DNA of 64,000 nucleotides, taken from assembly GCA_032358165.1 (NCBI GenBank), contig JAALGY010000033.1, positions 496,001-560,000 of the forward strand, written 5' to 3'. The notes below the pieces were generated by a model. The model did not search any database, was not told the DNA's origin, and saw nothing but the letters and a program-made list of their open reading frames with translations. This document shows positions 26,473 through 39,000 of this stretch, in pieces. The first letter of the stretch is position 1. Each line of letters starts with the position of its first letter. The position numbers and the translations under genes are program-made. Source of the stretch: Diplosphaera chodatii. Taxonomy: Eukaryota; Chlorophyta; Trebouxiophyceae; Prasiolales; Stichococcaceae.

Positions 26473-29429
26473 CATGAAGGTGGGTCACTGGATTCGACCC
26501 TTCTGCTGGCCACCCGCCCAGCAGCTCACACGCCGCCGGTGTCGATGCAGCTGTGCTGCCGACGCTCTTGTGATGCAGGCTCCATCAACAGCCTGCACCC
26601 TGCTCTGCCCACGTTGGCCGTTGCGTACACGCCCAGCAGTATGGCGTCGCATCTGAGACGTGCCGGCAGGGCGGCAAGCGCTGCTAGGGCACCCCGCCCT
26701 CACTGCGGGCAGTTGTGGCCTTTACTTCGCTGATCCATGTAAACGCAGGTCACTGCAGTCATCGCCGTCGTGCTGTGCGCCCTGGCAGCCTTCGCCGCGC
26801 CTGCACAGGTGTCTGTCATTGGGCCGAGCCGCAGTTGGCCAGCACTGTCCTGTCCTGTCCTGCTGTGGACCACACACATGGGCGAGGCGCGCCACCCAAA
26901 CAGCTTGATGCAGTCCTGGACTAACACTTTGCTCCTGTGGCCTTTGCAGGCTCAAAACCTGACGGACACCAACATCCTGAACTTTGCGCTGAACCTTGAG
27001 TATCTCGAGGCAAGTCCGCCAGCTGGTGCCCTTTTGGGGTGCACCCGTCTACAATGCCACAGTGCTCTGCATGTCGCACAGGGGCTGTGCAGCCGCACTG
27101 GACAAGCGCACAACCCAGCCGCATCTCTTTGACGATATTAAGTCTGGCAATTGCGCAGGCGTCCTTCTACCACTGTGCTGTGACGGGCGATCCCCTGCCG
27201 CCGAACATCACGTGAGCTGCTGGGGCACGGCACAGCGTCTGCGCTCTTGTGCTGAAGGCTGCATGGATGTACAGGCCCTGCATGTGCCTTGTCCTGCGCA
27301 TCACCTGCTGCCGTGTGCTCTGCAGGGGCAATGGCCCCACACCCACAGGATGCAAGATGGCAAACCTCACCGGCAACACCCTGGTAGGGACCACTCGCCA
27401 CCTTGCGCCAAGCTGGTCATTGCGATATTGTTACACCGCCGCATCTGGCGTCGCATTGACAGCCCGCTGGCATTGTGTATACTAACGCATGCTCTCACAG
27501 ACTGCCGGCAGCATGAACCAGGACCTGGCGATGCAGCACACAGCTAAGGGACTGTGGCCCTGAGATCAGGCGCTGACATCGCAGCGCTGTGCCGCAGGTC
27601 ATTGCACGCGAGCTGCTGAAGGACGAGCAGGCGCACGTAACCTTCCTGCGCGAGGCGCTCGGCAACGACTCCGTGCCCATCCCCCAGATTGACATGTGAG
27701 GCCCTGCTTCATGTGGAAGAGTCTGAGCACTGGCGTATTTTGGGGCCTTGCTGATGTCGCTGGTGAGGTTATGTCTGGTCGATGGCCAGCTTGTGCAGTT
27801 GCTGATCTGCACTTCGTGCCACCTGATTTGTCCATTTTGACCGTTGGCTCTCCTGCAACGTGCAGCGGCACAGCGTTCGCCAACGCCGCCAACGCAGCAT
27901 TCAACACCACGCTGAGCCCAGCCTTCGACCCGTGAGTGTTGTTCGTCGTCTTGAGTCTGCATGCTAGTCGCCACCTCGTGCCTCTTTTTGATGAGGTTGA
28001 CGCCTTGCTCTCCATACCTTCCCTGTGACGATGGCTGTAGGTATGCCAACGACATCTTCTTCATCCACGGCGCCTTCATCTTCGAGGATGTGGGTGTGAC
28101 AGCATACCAGGTGAGGGGGCGGCTGGCTGCCCATTCGCCCAGTGCTTCGTGACGGCTCTCCCTGCCAAACGGCTTTATACCCTGCAGTTCTAGGCCATGC
28201 ATCTACTGCCGACCCTGCATCCAGTTTTGTAGTCGAGCTCAGTTGGTCGACCTCAATGCACTGGTAGCACATGTGTGCAGCATAGCAGACACAGGCGGGC
28301 TTGTCGTGGCATGCAGGGCGCAGCCGCGCTGATCACCAACAAGGATTACCTGACGCCAGCCGCCGGCATCCTGGCCGTCGAGGCGTACCACGCAGGTAAC
28401 ACCCTGTTCATCCTGCTCCCGGTTCCAAAAGATGCATCCAAATTAATCACATTTCTAGTGGAAGTCAACAAATGCTGTTGGTATCAAGTCCTTTCCGAAC
28501 CCCACTATCATACAGTGTCGTCATCAGATGCAGCTGCGCATTTCAACATGGCCATGTTGAGACGCATCCTCTGCACCAAACGTCTTCCGTGTGGTTGCGT
28601 GCAGGCATCATCCGCAGCGAGCTGTACAAGATCGCAAACACCACCACGCCATACGGCGTGACAGTGCAGACCATTGTCGACGTGAGTTCCTGAGGCCCGG
28701 CTCTGTGCGCAGTTGCATTGTACGGTCAGCCGTGTGCCTATCCTGGTTCGCCAGAAAAGAGGCTTCTTGCTGAGGGTTCTGTCGGCATCCTGCAGAACAT
28801 TGCCGCGCTGCGTGCTGCGGCGTCCATGGCGATGGACGACCAGGGCGTCATCCTGAACGGCACAGCCAACATCGTGAGCATTTGGCCTCCTGGCCGTGAA
28901 CCCTGTTGTCTGAAAGGCGCCCAATGTCAACGTTGCATGACTTTCAACGCGTCGCGCGTCCCTACCTGTCCTCACATTGCAGCTAGTGGCTGGTTGTACC
29001 AGTCAGTTGTGACTGTCTGGCTGACGTGCACGTGTGCCTCCTGCGCAGGTGGATGCCAACACCACGACCTCCATCACCTTCCCGCGCACGCCGACGCAGG
29101 TGCTGGCTGTCGCACTTCAGTACTGACACAGCACGAGTCCATCATCTAACTGTACCGGTACTTGGCCTGTCGAAATACATGGACACATGTGTGGTCAAAG
29201 CCTTTCCAGATCTTGACGCTTTTTGTGCTCCCGGCAGGTGCTCAACATCGTGACGCTCGGCAACGGCACCGTGGTGAGTCCTCCGTTCATGCACATGGTG
29301 CTGCTGCAGTCGCATCTCTAGATTGTCTCATGTGCATACTGTGTGGACATACTGTGTGGATTGTACTGACTCGTTGGCATTTGCAAACAGGGCGGCTTCT
29401 TCCCGGATGGCGTGATGCTCAGCGCATAA
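26473..29429 (+). CDS. Desiccation-related ferritin-like protein, copy C
   Basis: This third paralogue lies on the opposite strand to A and B. Exon 1 is ATGAAG (26473-26478) with donor GTGGGT; exon 2 (from 26749) gives the signal peptide [20 protein letters not shown]. Then [17 protein letters not shown] (ends 27009), [18 protein letters not shown] (from 27159), [182 protein letters not shown] and [12 protein letters not shown], stop 29427-29429. The intron after 27009 begins GCAAGT, so it is of the GC-AG type. The splice before VIARELL (about 27536-27597) is unclear. C ends without the extra tail seen in A and B. Confidence 0.9.
29335..29360. repeat. Perfect tandem 13-mer in intron of gene C
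   Basis: CATACTGTGTGGA occurs twice head to tail (29335-29347, 29348-29360) in the last intron of desiccation gene C. Confidence 0.8.
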
Positions 29430-29876
29430 ACAAAACTGAGGTAGTGATGCAGCGGGTACCTATGTCAGCGAGGCAAGCACGTCCAGCCAAAGCGCTCATC
29501 GGCGTCTACAACCGAATCGAGTCGATAGATACAGTAGTAACTGGACGACCGCTGCTGGCAGTGTTTTCCCAGAATCCAAGGGTGGGGTCTGGCGGCGGCC
29601 CGTGATGGCAGCGCCATGACTGCTGTCAGCGAGAGTTCTCTAGGCAGCCAGGTTTTGCAATGTGGGTCTGCCCCTCCAGCTCTGCTGCCTGTTATTGGTA
29701 GCTCATTTCTCGTGAGACTCAATTCTTTCCAGCACTCTTCTATGCTTGCAACCCTGTAAGCCCATGCCGCTGTTCTTGTGCGATGGGACCACCCAGTGCC
29801 ATGATGGACATACGGCGCATCAAAACTTGGCCTGTGTTCAGGCAACGGTATCATGTGCGTCGCATGACCTTGCTGT
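29430..29876. other. Convergent 3' region of desiccation gene C and CCDC112
   Basis: No exon is supported. TGTAA at 29755-29759 on the plus strand could be the polyadenylation signal of gene C, which would give a 3' UTR of about 340 nt. Confidence 0.4.
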
Positions 29877-32297
29877 CTAGCCAGCAGTCGCACGCCGGGA
29901 GATATGTCGAATGTAGCCACTGTCCCTGGGCACCGATCCAGCGGTGCGCCGGGCCTCGACCCGCTTCTGTGCAGCAGCGGTCGGCTGCAGCAGTCGCCCA
30001 GGGTCCCTTGGAACCTCGCCGACCACCGAGCTGGCCAACTGCATGTAGATGATTAGCAAATCCACAAGACGCTTCACAACTACCACAGCACAGCTACAAC
30101 CAGCAGCCAGCGCCACAAGAGTGTCGCGCGATGGTACCACAGGCAGTAATGGCCTGCAGCCTGGCGGCATCACGGATCGCAGACTGCAAGTGGACATCAC
30201 CTGCTGCTTGAGGCGCTGCTTGCGCTCACGCTGCACTGCCGCCGCCTGCCCCGCCTCCTGCAGGGCCGCCCGCTGGCGCAGCTCCGTGATCTCCTGCCGA
30301 GCCCGCACCCGCTCCAGGGCCTCCGCGCTGAGCCTGGGCTTCCTCGCGGCCTCGGCTGCTGCCACTTCAGCTGCCGCTGCTGCTTGCGCTGCCTGTGGAA
30401 GGAATACGAGTCAGCTTCACCCATGCATGTGCCCACTCAAGCGGGCGCGCAGCAAAGTGTGGGCTGCACGTCAGTCCGCGCACATTGCATGGCTCATTGC
30501 TTGGCACGCCTATACCTTGTCGGTCCAAAACGGCTGCAAGGAGGCGCGGTGCTCCCGTTGCCTTGCATCCCAGCGGGCGCGCTCCTCTGCAGCGCGCTGT
30601 GCAACGGCAACGGCCTCCACAGCCGCCGCCGCTGCCTCTGCCTCCGCCCTCTGGCTGCGCCACTGGCTGATGGCGTCCTTTGTGGACCGCCTGCAACATA
30701 CACCAGGAGTGTTTCACCTGATGGAGCGTAGCATCTTGAGGCCACAGCTCGAGCCAGCCAGTGCATATCAGTAGGCTCTAGGTGTGCCGAGTCCAGCGCA
30801 ATCAGTGCTGCGTTCCCAAACCGCGTACAGATGTGGAGAGGTTGGTGCTGACCGTGGAAGTCCGTCGACCCACCTTCGAGTCCGCTGCTCTGCATCAGCA
30901 GCGGCCTGCACAGCTGCTGCTTCTGCCACCTGATGATCGGAATTTGCCGCCACAGCTGCCTCTCTCTCAGCCCGCTTTGCTCTCCGCCACCTGGCGCACA
31001 AAAGCACAGCAGGCTTAGTTTGCCTCCATCCCAGGCTTCGTGCGAGTGGCATGCCCGGATTGTGCCCCATCTTGGCATAACAGCACAGGGCAGCATTGGC
31101 AGACTGACCTGTCCAGCGCGTCACGCTTGCCAGCTGCCAGGTCGGTCATCTCCCGGTGCCAGCAGGCGTGTGCCCGGATCTGGTCTTCCGTCAAGTGCGG
31201 CATCGTGTCGGCACAGATGCGAATGGCGTGGCTGTAGTTGCCGCGCGCTGCGGCTGCCGCCCTGTCGAAGTCCGCTGCATCCTGGGTGGCACCCATTCAT
31301 GTAGTGTGCCGCCAGCATCCAGTGCAGGGCTGGAACATCTGCTGCGCCGACCTGGACAGGGTCTCTGCACACGTTGCTGTTGATTGTGCTCAGAATACGC
31401 CCTGGTGGCGCTGCTGGGCCTACCTGAGGGTGCCAGCCGCCGTGGATGCCGGTGCGCCCGACGAAGTCATCGTGAGCTGTGACCTCCGGCAGCAGTCTGC
31501 CTGCGGCCTGCATACCACGTGGCATGCGACCATGTTCGTCACCTCAAGCTGATGTGGGACACGACTGACTGTGCAGGCACCAGTGCCCAAGGTGCCAGCC
31601 GCCAGCATCTGTGCCACTCGCCGCCAGAGTCTGCAAGACCTTACTATCCATGTCCTCCCAGTGGACCAGGTGTTGCAAATGCATCGCACCAGCATGGCGT
31701 CGTCATGCTGCTGCGAGGCAGTGCTGCCGCTGGTGCGCGTGCGTGCCGCCGTCAGTGACCCGCCCGCCTTGACAGCCAGCCACTCTGGCGGTTTGGCGAG
31801 CAGCGCCATGCTCGACACCTGCTGGCTGATGAGCGCTGCCTCCTGTGCGAAGGGCATGCAGTCAGCAGTCTACGCAGCATGCCAACCCAATGCAGCAGAC
31901 AGCTTTGCAATTACACGCATTGTACTGTGCATGTGGCTGGGTCAACACAGACTGAGATGCGAATGCTGGTAGATACAGATCACCAGCATGTGTCCAGGTA
32001 GATTGGGCACATCTGACGTGTGCCCATGGCAATGCAGGAGCCCAGCTGATGCTGGATGCTGATTGAATACTGCAGGTTATCTGTGACACGGTGTTCGTGG
32101 GTCAATGCTGCCTGAGAACGTCTCACCTCACGAGCAAGCCGGTCACTCGCTGCCTGCTGCTCTGCTCGGGCGCGCTCTATTGCTTCATCCGCCTCCCGCA
32201 CCCTAGCCGCAAGGTCTCCACTGCTGTCTTCTAGCCATTTTGCAGAGCCATGCGACACTCTCGCAGCCATGGCCGCCAGTCTAGGTCTCCGTCTCAC
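29877..32297 (-). CDS. CCDC112-like coiled-coil protein
   Basis: This is a homologue of CCDC112, a coiled-coil protein of centriolar satellites linked to ciliogenesis in animals. The N-terminal exon (from 32297, or the in-frame Met at 32270) encodes a charged helix including EDSSGDLAARVREADEAIER. The following exons carry the family blocks: FVGRTGIHGGWHP (human has a Thr-Gly-Gly-Arg-Gln-Gly-Ala-Trp block), HLTEDQIRAHACWHREMTDL with the LAAGKRDALDRW region (family: a Trp-containing block before a long helix), then long Ala/Arg/Glu-rich coiled coil including KPRLSAEALERVRARQEI. The final exon, EVPRDPGRLLQPTAAAQKR through DSGYIRHISRRATAG, matches the conserved SRDPSRLYKPT and LLHIPHRAIPTWR end. 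The stop is at 29877-29879. Exon borders in the middle are approximate. Orthology rests on the conserved order of four blocks. Confidence 0.78.
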
Positions 32298-33014
32298 GCC
32301 AGACCAGCTGCTGCTGGTGCCGCCGTTGTCGAGAGTGCGGCGCGGTCGATTGAGACGGTCTGATGCGGTACAGCCTATTTCCAGAACTGAATCTCACTCT
32401 GCAGGTGCTCGCCGACAAAGCGATCAAGCCTGGGAACCTGCTTGCTGTTGGTGCACCTCCTTGAGACCGTTCAGCCCACTCCCACAGGATCGATGCATGT
32501 AGCCGTTCTTTCAACGTGGGAGTCCTGAAAGAACTACAGTGAAGCGGCAAGAAATGCTCAAGGTCTTGCAATTGCTTCTGCCGCATCGTGTGCAGCCCGT
32601 GCGTGCAGCGCGCGACGAACTTCCGACACGCATGTTCAAGTTCCAGGAGCTGACCGCCAGTGGCTGGCCGCCCTGTGAACGGTAATGAATAAGGATGCTT
32701 GGCTCTGTACAACATCACATTCCCAATAGAGGTGGTGTGCGGGCGCTCAGTGCAGCCCATCTTGTAGGGTTTTGACGGAGGTGGATTAGAAATCACCACC
32801 GACAGGTGCGGCCTCGGCTTCTGCGCTCTATCGCTGTTGCTGTCGACGCATGTCACAGTGCTCAGATCCCATGTTACTCGCTGTCGCAGCATCACTGAGC
32901 TGGTAGTTGCGTACCACTCCGCAGATATCTGCAGCGTCTGCCACACGTGCAAGCAGGGCTTGCAGCTCAACGGGTTGCTGGTCTGCAGCCGCACTCAGGC
33001 TTCAGACGCAGCCA
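32298..33014. promoter_or_regulatory. Divergent region upstream of CCDC112 and the large coiled-coil gene
   Basis: Both neighbours are transcribed away from this 717 bp stretch. It has an open minus frame (32281-32994) without family resemblance, which I read as chance. The true first exon of either gene could extend into it. Confidence 0.4.
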
Positions 33015-36000
33015 TGCAACTCGGCAAGGAGAATCATCATGCAGGAGGTAAGCAGCCACACGATCAACTCCGCCCGCACGGGAGCCAACCTATGTATCCT
33101 ACAGGATGCACCGCAGTGAGTCGAGACAGGCAAAGCAAACACGTGGACTGCAACATCTGCTGTGCCTGCGGTTATCTAAATGTAAAGCACGTCACGCAGC
33201 AGGTGGCAGGAGCGGGGACGTCGAGGACGATGCTTTTGCTTTTCAGCCGGCCACATCCTTCAATTTCGATGAGCACCGCGCACAGGAGGCAAGTAATGCA
33301 CTCGGACACACAGAGGCAGTGAAAACCCTTGATCGAGAGACTTTGGGAACGTCGGCGGACACGAGCGTGAACGCTTCACCTGGAGGACGCCATGCCGGCG
33401 CAGTCCGGTTCAAGCGCCTGATTGCCGCTTGCAGGATCCGCTGGCAGGACAGCGCCGTCAGTCGCTGGCGCAGCTCAGTGGCATCCGATCGAAGATAGGC
33501 GTGTGGGAGACGAAGGTCGAAAACCCCGGCCGGCCCCGTCCCAAGGGTGCGCCCAAGAGTGCATCAAACCTGACTTGGTCACCCTGTGGGTGAGGCCCAG
33601 GCGATTGACTGCTGTCTTTGTTCAGATCCAGAGGCGTGTGCCAGTGAGCCTGAGGTGCTATGCTGTGGGCCAGGTGTGCCACCAGGCGCAAGGCCAATCC
33701 TCCCGATCGGCGGCGCTGGCATCGGCAGGCTGGGTGAGTTCTCCTCGCCACCCTGATGAGGGTGTACCTGACCTGTTACAAATTCACAAGAGAATTGAGA
33801 AGAATGGACATAATGCAGCGCCCGATCTGCTGCAGGTGCGCCAAAGCGCGCGGGCCTCCTGCTGAAGCGCCCCGCTGGTGTGTTGACTTGACATAGAGAC
33901 TTTGGAACCCACCTCTGCACATGTCTGACCATGCGAGCTGAGACCAGCATGTACACGTGTCGATGCTGTGCCGCAGGGCTGCCAAGCGTCACAGAGAATG
34001 CAGAGGCCGCTGCAGCACCGCCGCCGCCCCCCGTAGCCCAGCTGACCTCACCTCAGCCACAGGCAGTCCCAGTGAAATTGCCAACTGTCCTGTCAGGCAC
34101 AGCTGCCAGCTCAGTAAACAACTCTGACAGCAGCACACATGCAGCGCCTGCAGCTCTGACAGCAAAGCGGCTCGCAACTGCCGCAGCATCTGCTGCGGTG
34201 AGTCGCACCGCAGGGTGGCTGCAGGCACCGACCACGGTGCCACCCGCTGCATACGCTGCGCAGCCGCTGGCACAGTTGCCGGCAGCAGAGCGGCAGCAGA
34301 TGGACACAAACAACAGCACGCCAAGTGCTATGCAGCCTATGCCCACAGCTGCGATGCACCCTGCACCGTCTCTGACAACCGCGCCCGCCCCAGCAGAGCT
34401 GCCTACCCCGGAGCAGCGCTCAGCAGCCACACCAGCCGCAGAGACCCCACCTCCGCAGCAGCTCGGCCCAGCTGCCGCCTCAGCCAGCGATTTGCGGGCG
34501 ACGCCTGCAGAGGTTGAGCCACTCACGCCGCAGGCGGCACCGACCAGCCCTGTGCTGAGCGACGCCTCCACTGTGTCCATCGGACGGCGCCCCGCCTCGC
34601 GCTCTGTGCTGCCCGGCAACAGCAGCAACGGCGCCAGCCGCCCAGCGGTCGTCCTGAACAGCACTAGCAGCGGCGGCAGCTGTGGCTCGCCCAAACCAGA
34701 GGCTACGCCGACCGCACCTGACGCCGCAGCTCCGGCGCCCGCCGAGCAGCAGCTGGCCGGCAGCGGTGCTGACAGGAGCGCGCCCCGCTCTGCGCTCAGC
34801 AACATGATGGAGCGCGCCTGGTCTGCCGCAGGTGCCTGATGGGACCGTTGATCTGCAGAAGCACTTCTTGATCAACACACCTGGTCAGCGCTGTGCAAGG
34901 CACTGCAGACAGCACTGCACGTGCAGGGGTGGTTGCGCAGACGCCCTAGTTTCCAATGAGCTGTGCCTGCAGGTCGCTGGGCCACGCCCATTGCAGCAAG
35001 CAGCGCACGCAGCTCACCCGCTGCGGACTCAGCTGCCTCCAGCTTGGCGCTGCCCATTCGGCAAACCGCAGCGGCAGAGGCAGACGCCACGCCGCCGGCT
35101 CCCCAGCAATCGACGTCAGCGGCGTCAGCCGCAGCACAGCCGGATGGAGGTTTTGAACCACATACAGAGCTGCAGGCTCATAGTGACGCTGGTGTGCACC
35201 CCGCGCTGCCGCCACACCCGCAGTCGCCGCCGCCCACGGCGGAACGCTGGCAGCTGGACGACGCTGCAGAGCCGCAGCCGGCATCGCCAGACGCGACGCC
35301 CGCGCAGCAGGCGCCTGAGGCCCAGGGCTCGCCGGACGTCTTCTCCACACCCACGGCGGAGCTGCAGCCCGCGTCTCCAGGCGACGCAGACATGGACGGC
35401 TGCGATGGCAGCGGTGATGCCGAGCACAGCCTGCAGCCGGTGCCGTTTGGGCTGAACACACCGCTTGCGGCGCACACCGATGATATAAGCGGCGGCAGTA
35501 GCATGCCCCTCCTCGCAGCAGCAGACCCAGGCGCTCCTGCGATTGAGGTGGCAGCTGAGCAGGCAGGCCGAGCGGGGATGATGACCCCAGACATGCTGCG
35601 CATCTCACCGCTGCCAGAAAGCCGGGGAGGTGTCCCGCAGAGGGTGAGTCGAAGTCGTATCTTTGCATACATGGCTCCTGCTGTGGTTCCAGCGGCAAGT
35701 GTGCGAGCACTGCAGCCAGCAAGGAGGCGATTGTGTGCCAATTGGCTGCGAGCATGCTGTGCTGTATGAGGCATTGTCGTATACATCTGTAGGAGCGCAC
35801 ACCTGAGCTCATACAAGCTGCTGGGGTCGTCACGCCGGCCACCGCCGAGATCAGGACACCGAACGCAGCCAATGATGGCATGCTGCTGACGCCCGTATCT
35901 GGCGCGGCCCCCTGGGCGGAGGAGGCATCAGCGGCAGCGGCAGAGCAGCAGGCCACCCCAACCTTTGGCCCCACTCCGCAGGTGACCCATCCGACCCTTG

Positions 36001-39000
36001 CAGCGATGGCTGCACTCCCAACAGAGCCTCAGATCACGTGCACTGAGTGCTCAGGCCTGCCTTACCACGCCTGCTGTGGCTTGCAGTCCAAGCATTGGGA
36101 GTGGTAGTGATGTTGCACTGCACCGCACATACTAATGCCATCAGGGGTTGCCTCTCAGCGGGCGGCTGCCTGGCCGATGAATTCATACAATTTGCTGCAA
36201 CAACATAATTTATAGTTCTCACACACTGACGCTGCTGCAGGCCTCTGACGCGACGCCAGCACTGGCGCCTGAGGCAGCGCTGACGTGCTCACCGTTGATG
36301 GTGGCTGCCTCGATAAGCCCTGCAGCCAGTCAGCTGGGAGGGTTTGGGATGCCAGGTGCACACTTTGCAGACAGCTGCCCAGGCACGCCCACTGCCACCC
36401 CCGCCCAGCAGCAGATCGAGCCAACCTGCCCGCCAATAGTGCCAATCGCGCCAGCATCACCAGCAGAAGCCATCAAAGCAGAGCCAGATGTCCGTGCTGC
36501 AGCAGCGGCCAACGACTTGAAAGCAGCCGTCTCGCCCATGCATAAGGAGCAAGTGGCAATGACCGCTGCAGACACTGCAGCGGCATCAGCTGCGGGGCTG
36601 CTGCCAGAACTTCAGCAGCCCGCACAGCTGCAGGCCTCCCCCGTGAAGGGCGCAGCACCGCCACCTGCTCAGCAGCCCGAGGCAGCTGCGCCTGCCACCC
36701 GCTGCGCGCCGCTGTCCCTGGTCATCGTCCCCCCATACAGCACGCCAGAGGTGAGCCGACATACGTGCAGTGGCAAACCAGGGTGTCTCAGGAGCTAACA
36801 GTTGGGTCATGACCATCCTTTGTCATTACTCGAGAAAACGCTCGCATCGTGGTATCCGAGATGTGGCTGTACGTTTGTGCACGACTTGCAGGAGGCAGCG
36901 GAGGACCTGCCCCTGACATCGCCTGCGCTGTCAGACGGCTCGCTCTTCAGCGGCGGCCGGCGGCGCAGCAGCTGCAGCGGGAGCAGCGGCGGTGGCAGCT
37001 CCCCCGCTGCCCGTCAGGCCTCGCCGCAGCCTGACACAGCTGCGTCAGCCCCGCTGCTACCTGCTGCAGCAAGCTCACCTGCTCCTGCCAGACCGGGATG
37101 TCTCAGCCCAGCGCTTTCCCGTGCGCCCGCTGCTGCTGCCTCCCCAGTGCCGGTGTCAGCCTCGCCCTCGCCCGCCGCAGCAGCCGTTCCATCGCCTGCG
37201 GAGCTGCCGTCAACCGTTGCAGAGCAGGCAACGACCCCGCAGCACTTGATGATGCCTGACGCTTCAGCCACCCCGGTCCTGCCGCCGGGGAGCAGCCCCC
37301 TGTCGCCCAGCCTGCGCTATGCTGCAGTGGCAGAGGAGGCGGGGTCTGAGGCGGATGGCCAGCCGGCTGTGCCGCCACCTGCCATGCCAGCATCGCTCAG
37401 CGCAGTCAAGGAGCTGGGACAGTGGGAGTCTGCCAATCGCGCAGCTGCAGGCACACCACCGACACTGGCGCCACCACCACAGTCGTCCGACATCAGCTCG
37501 GAAGTGGCGAACAGTATGCCAGCGGCCACCACACCGCAGCCGGCGCCGTTCGTAGTGGCACACGGCTCACCGGACCCCTTCCGCCCGACTGCAGCGTCGG
37601 GGTTCCTGCCCTTCACCCCAGTGGCACCGCAGCCTGGCCAGCCACCGCTGCGCCTGCCGCACACACCGGGTGCAACCCAGCCTGAGCTCGGGCCGGCAGC
37701 AGAGCACGTGATCCCAGCTGCCAGCAGCAGCCCGCATGTGCCGCAGCCAACAGAGGCTGCATCAGCACCAACGGAGGATGCGACCACACCGCTGCTGCAG
37801 GCTGACGCGGCTGTGACACCCGCACCGCTGCTGAAGGGTGACGCGCCTGTGACACCCCTGCAGCAGCCACAAGCAGACGGTGAAGCGCAAGACGAGGGTG
37901 GCAGTGCTGTCGCTCCAGGGCCAGCACAGCTCGCAAAGCCCACCGCCATGCCTCTGCCTGACAGCAGCTGCGGCCCGCTGCCAACTGCACAGCGGGCGGC
38001 CGAACCCGCCGCCGCGCCCGCCACCGCCAGGAAGCTGGCGGTCAGCTTTGCGGAGCCCGCCACGGTGGCGGACTGCACCGTGAGCGGCGCCTGGACCGCC
38101 TCCCCGCCGGCGCTCGCTGCTACAGGGGGACCGACAGCAGATGCCGCCTACATTAGCCCTGGCTGCGCCGTCGCCAGTCAGGAGCCCGGGCCGCTGCCGC
38201 CATCGGCGCTCCGCTCGCCGGCAGCTGCCAGCCCGAACGATGTCCCCAGCGCAGCACAGGAGCCAGTCAATAGCGAGCATGCAGCGAGCACACAGCGCAT
38301 GGCGGTCGCCAGCAACCTGGCCTTTGACATGGCAACGCCGCCCAGCGCTGGCGCGTTCTCGCTGCATAGCCTCTCAGAGGTGCAGGCGTGTGCAACCGTG
38401 AGTTGCTTGAACCACCGACGACGCACATGTGTAGCAGGGGGACTGTGCTAGGGATGGTGGCGTTCCCCCATTGATGCTCTGCAGACTAAGTTACTCCTGC
38501 TTGTGCGATCTGCAGGCACCCAGCAGCAGTACCAGCGGGCCATACCCTATGACCGTCAGCAAGCTGCGCATCACCGAGCCTGCGGACGCCCAAGGTGGGC
38601 TGTGAATGATTTGTTGAACCCTGTCTTGTTCAATCATGTCTGACGAACCATGATGTGCCCTGTGGCTGACGGTGTGCATAGTGATGCTGTACACAGGTCA
38701 AATGCCGGAGGCATTTGACGGTGGAGGCCTTGCGGATGCCGCAGCAGCAACACCAGCCGCCAGCCGCTTCGGCATGCAGATGTCTCCGCACAATGCCATG
38801 GCTCGCCAGGTGGGCAAGCCTTGCACAGGGGTACCACACTGTAGCTGACTGTCCTCTGTCGGAGGGTCTGAGTGCAGCTGACACAGGCCCTTCCTAACTG
38901 CCTGCTGCATACATGTAGGAGGGCGGCAGTCCAAGCCTGCGTGTTGGGCTCACACCCCACATCAAGGCGCTGCGCAGCAGCCTAGCAAACGATGACCAGG

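Noticed and set aside
34946..35974. Minus-strand 342-codon frame
   Set aside because: Crosses introns and exons of the plus-strand coiled-coil gene; composition is scrambled and no motif is recognisable.
37317..38078. Minus-strand 253-codon Gly/Ser/Ala-rich frame
   Set aside because: Antisense to the long Pro/Ala-rich exon of the large coiled-coil gene; low complexity keeps several frames open.
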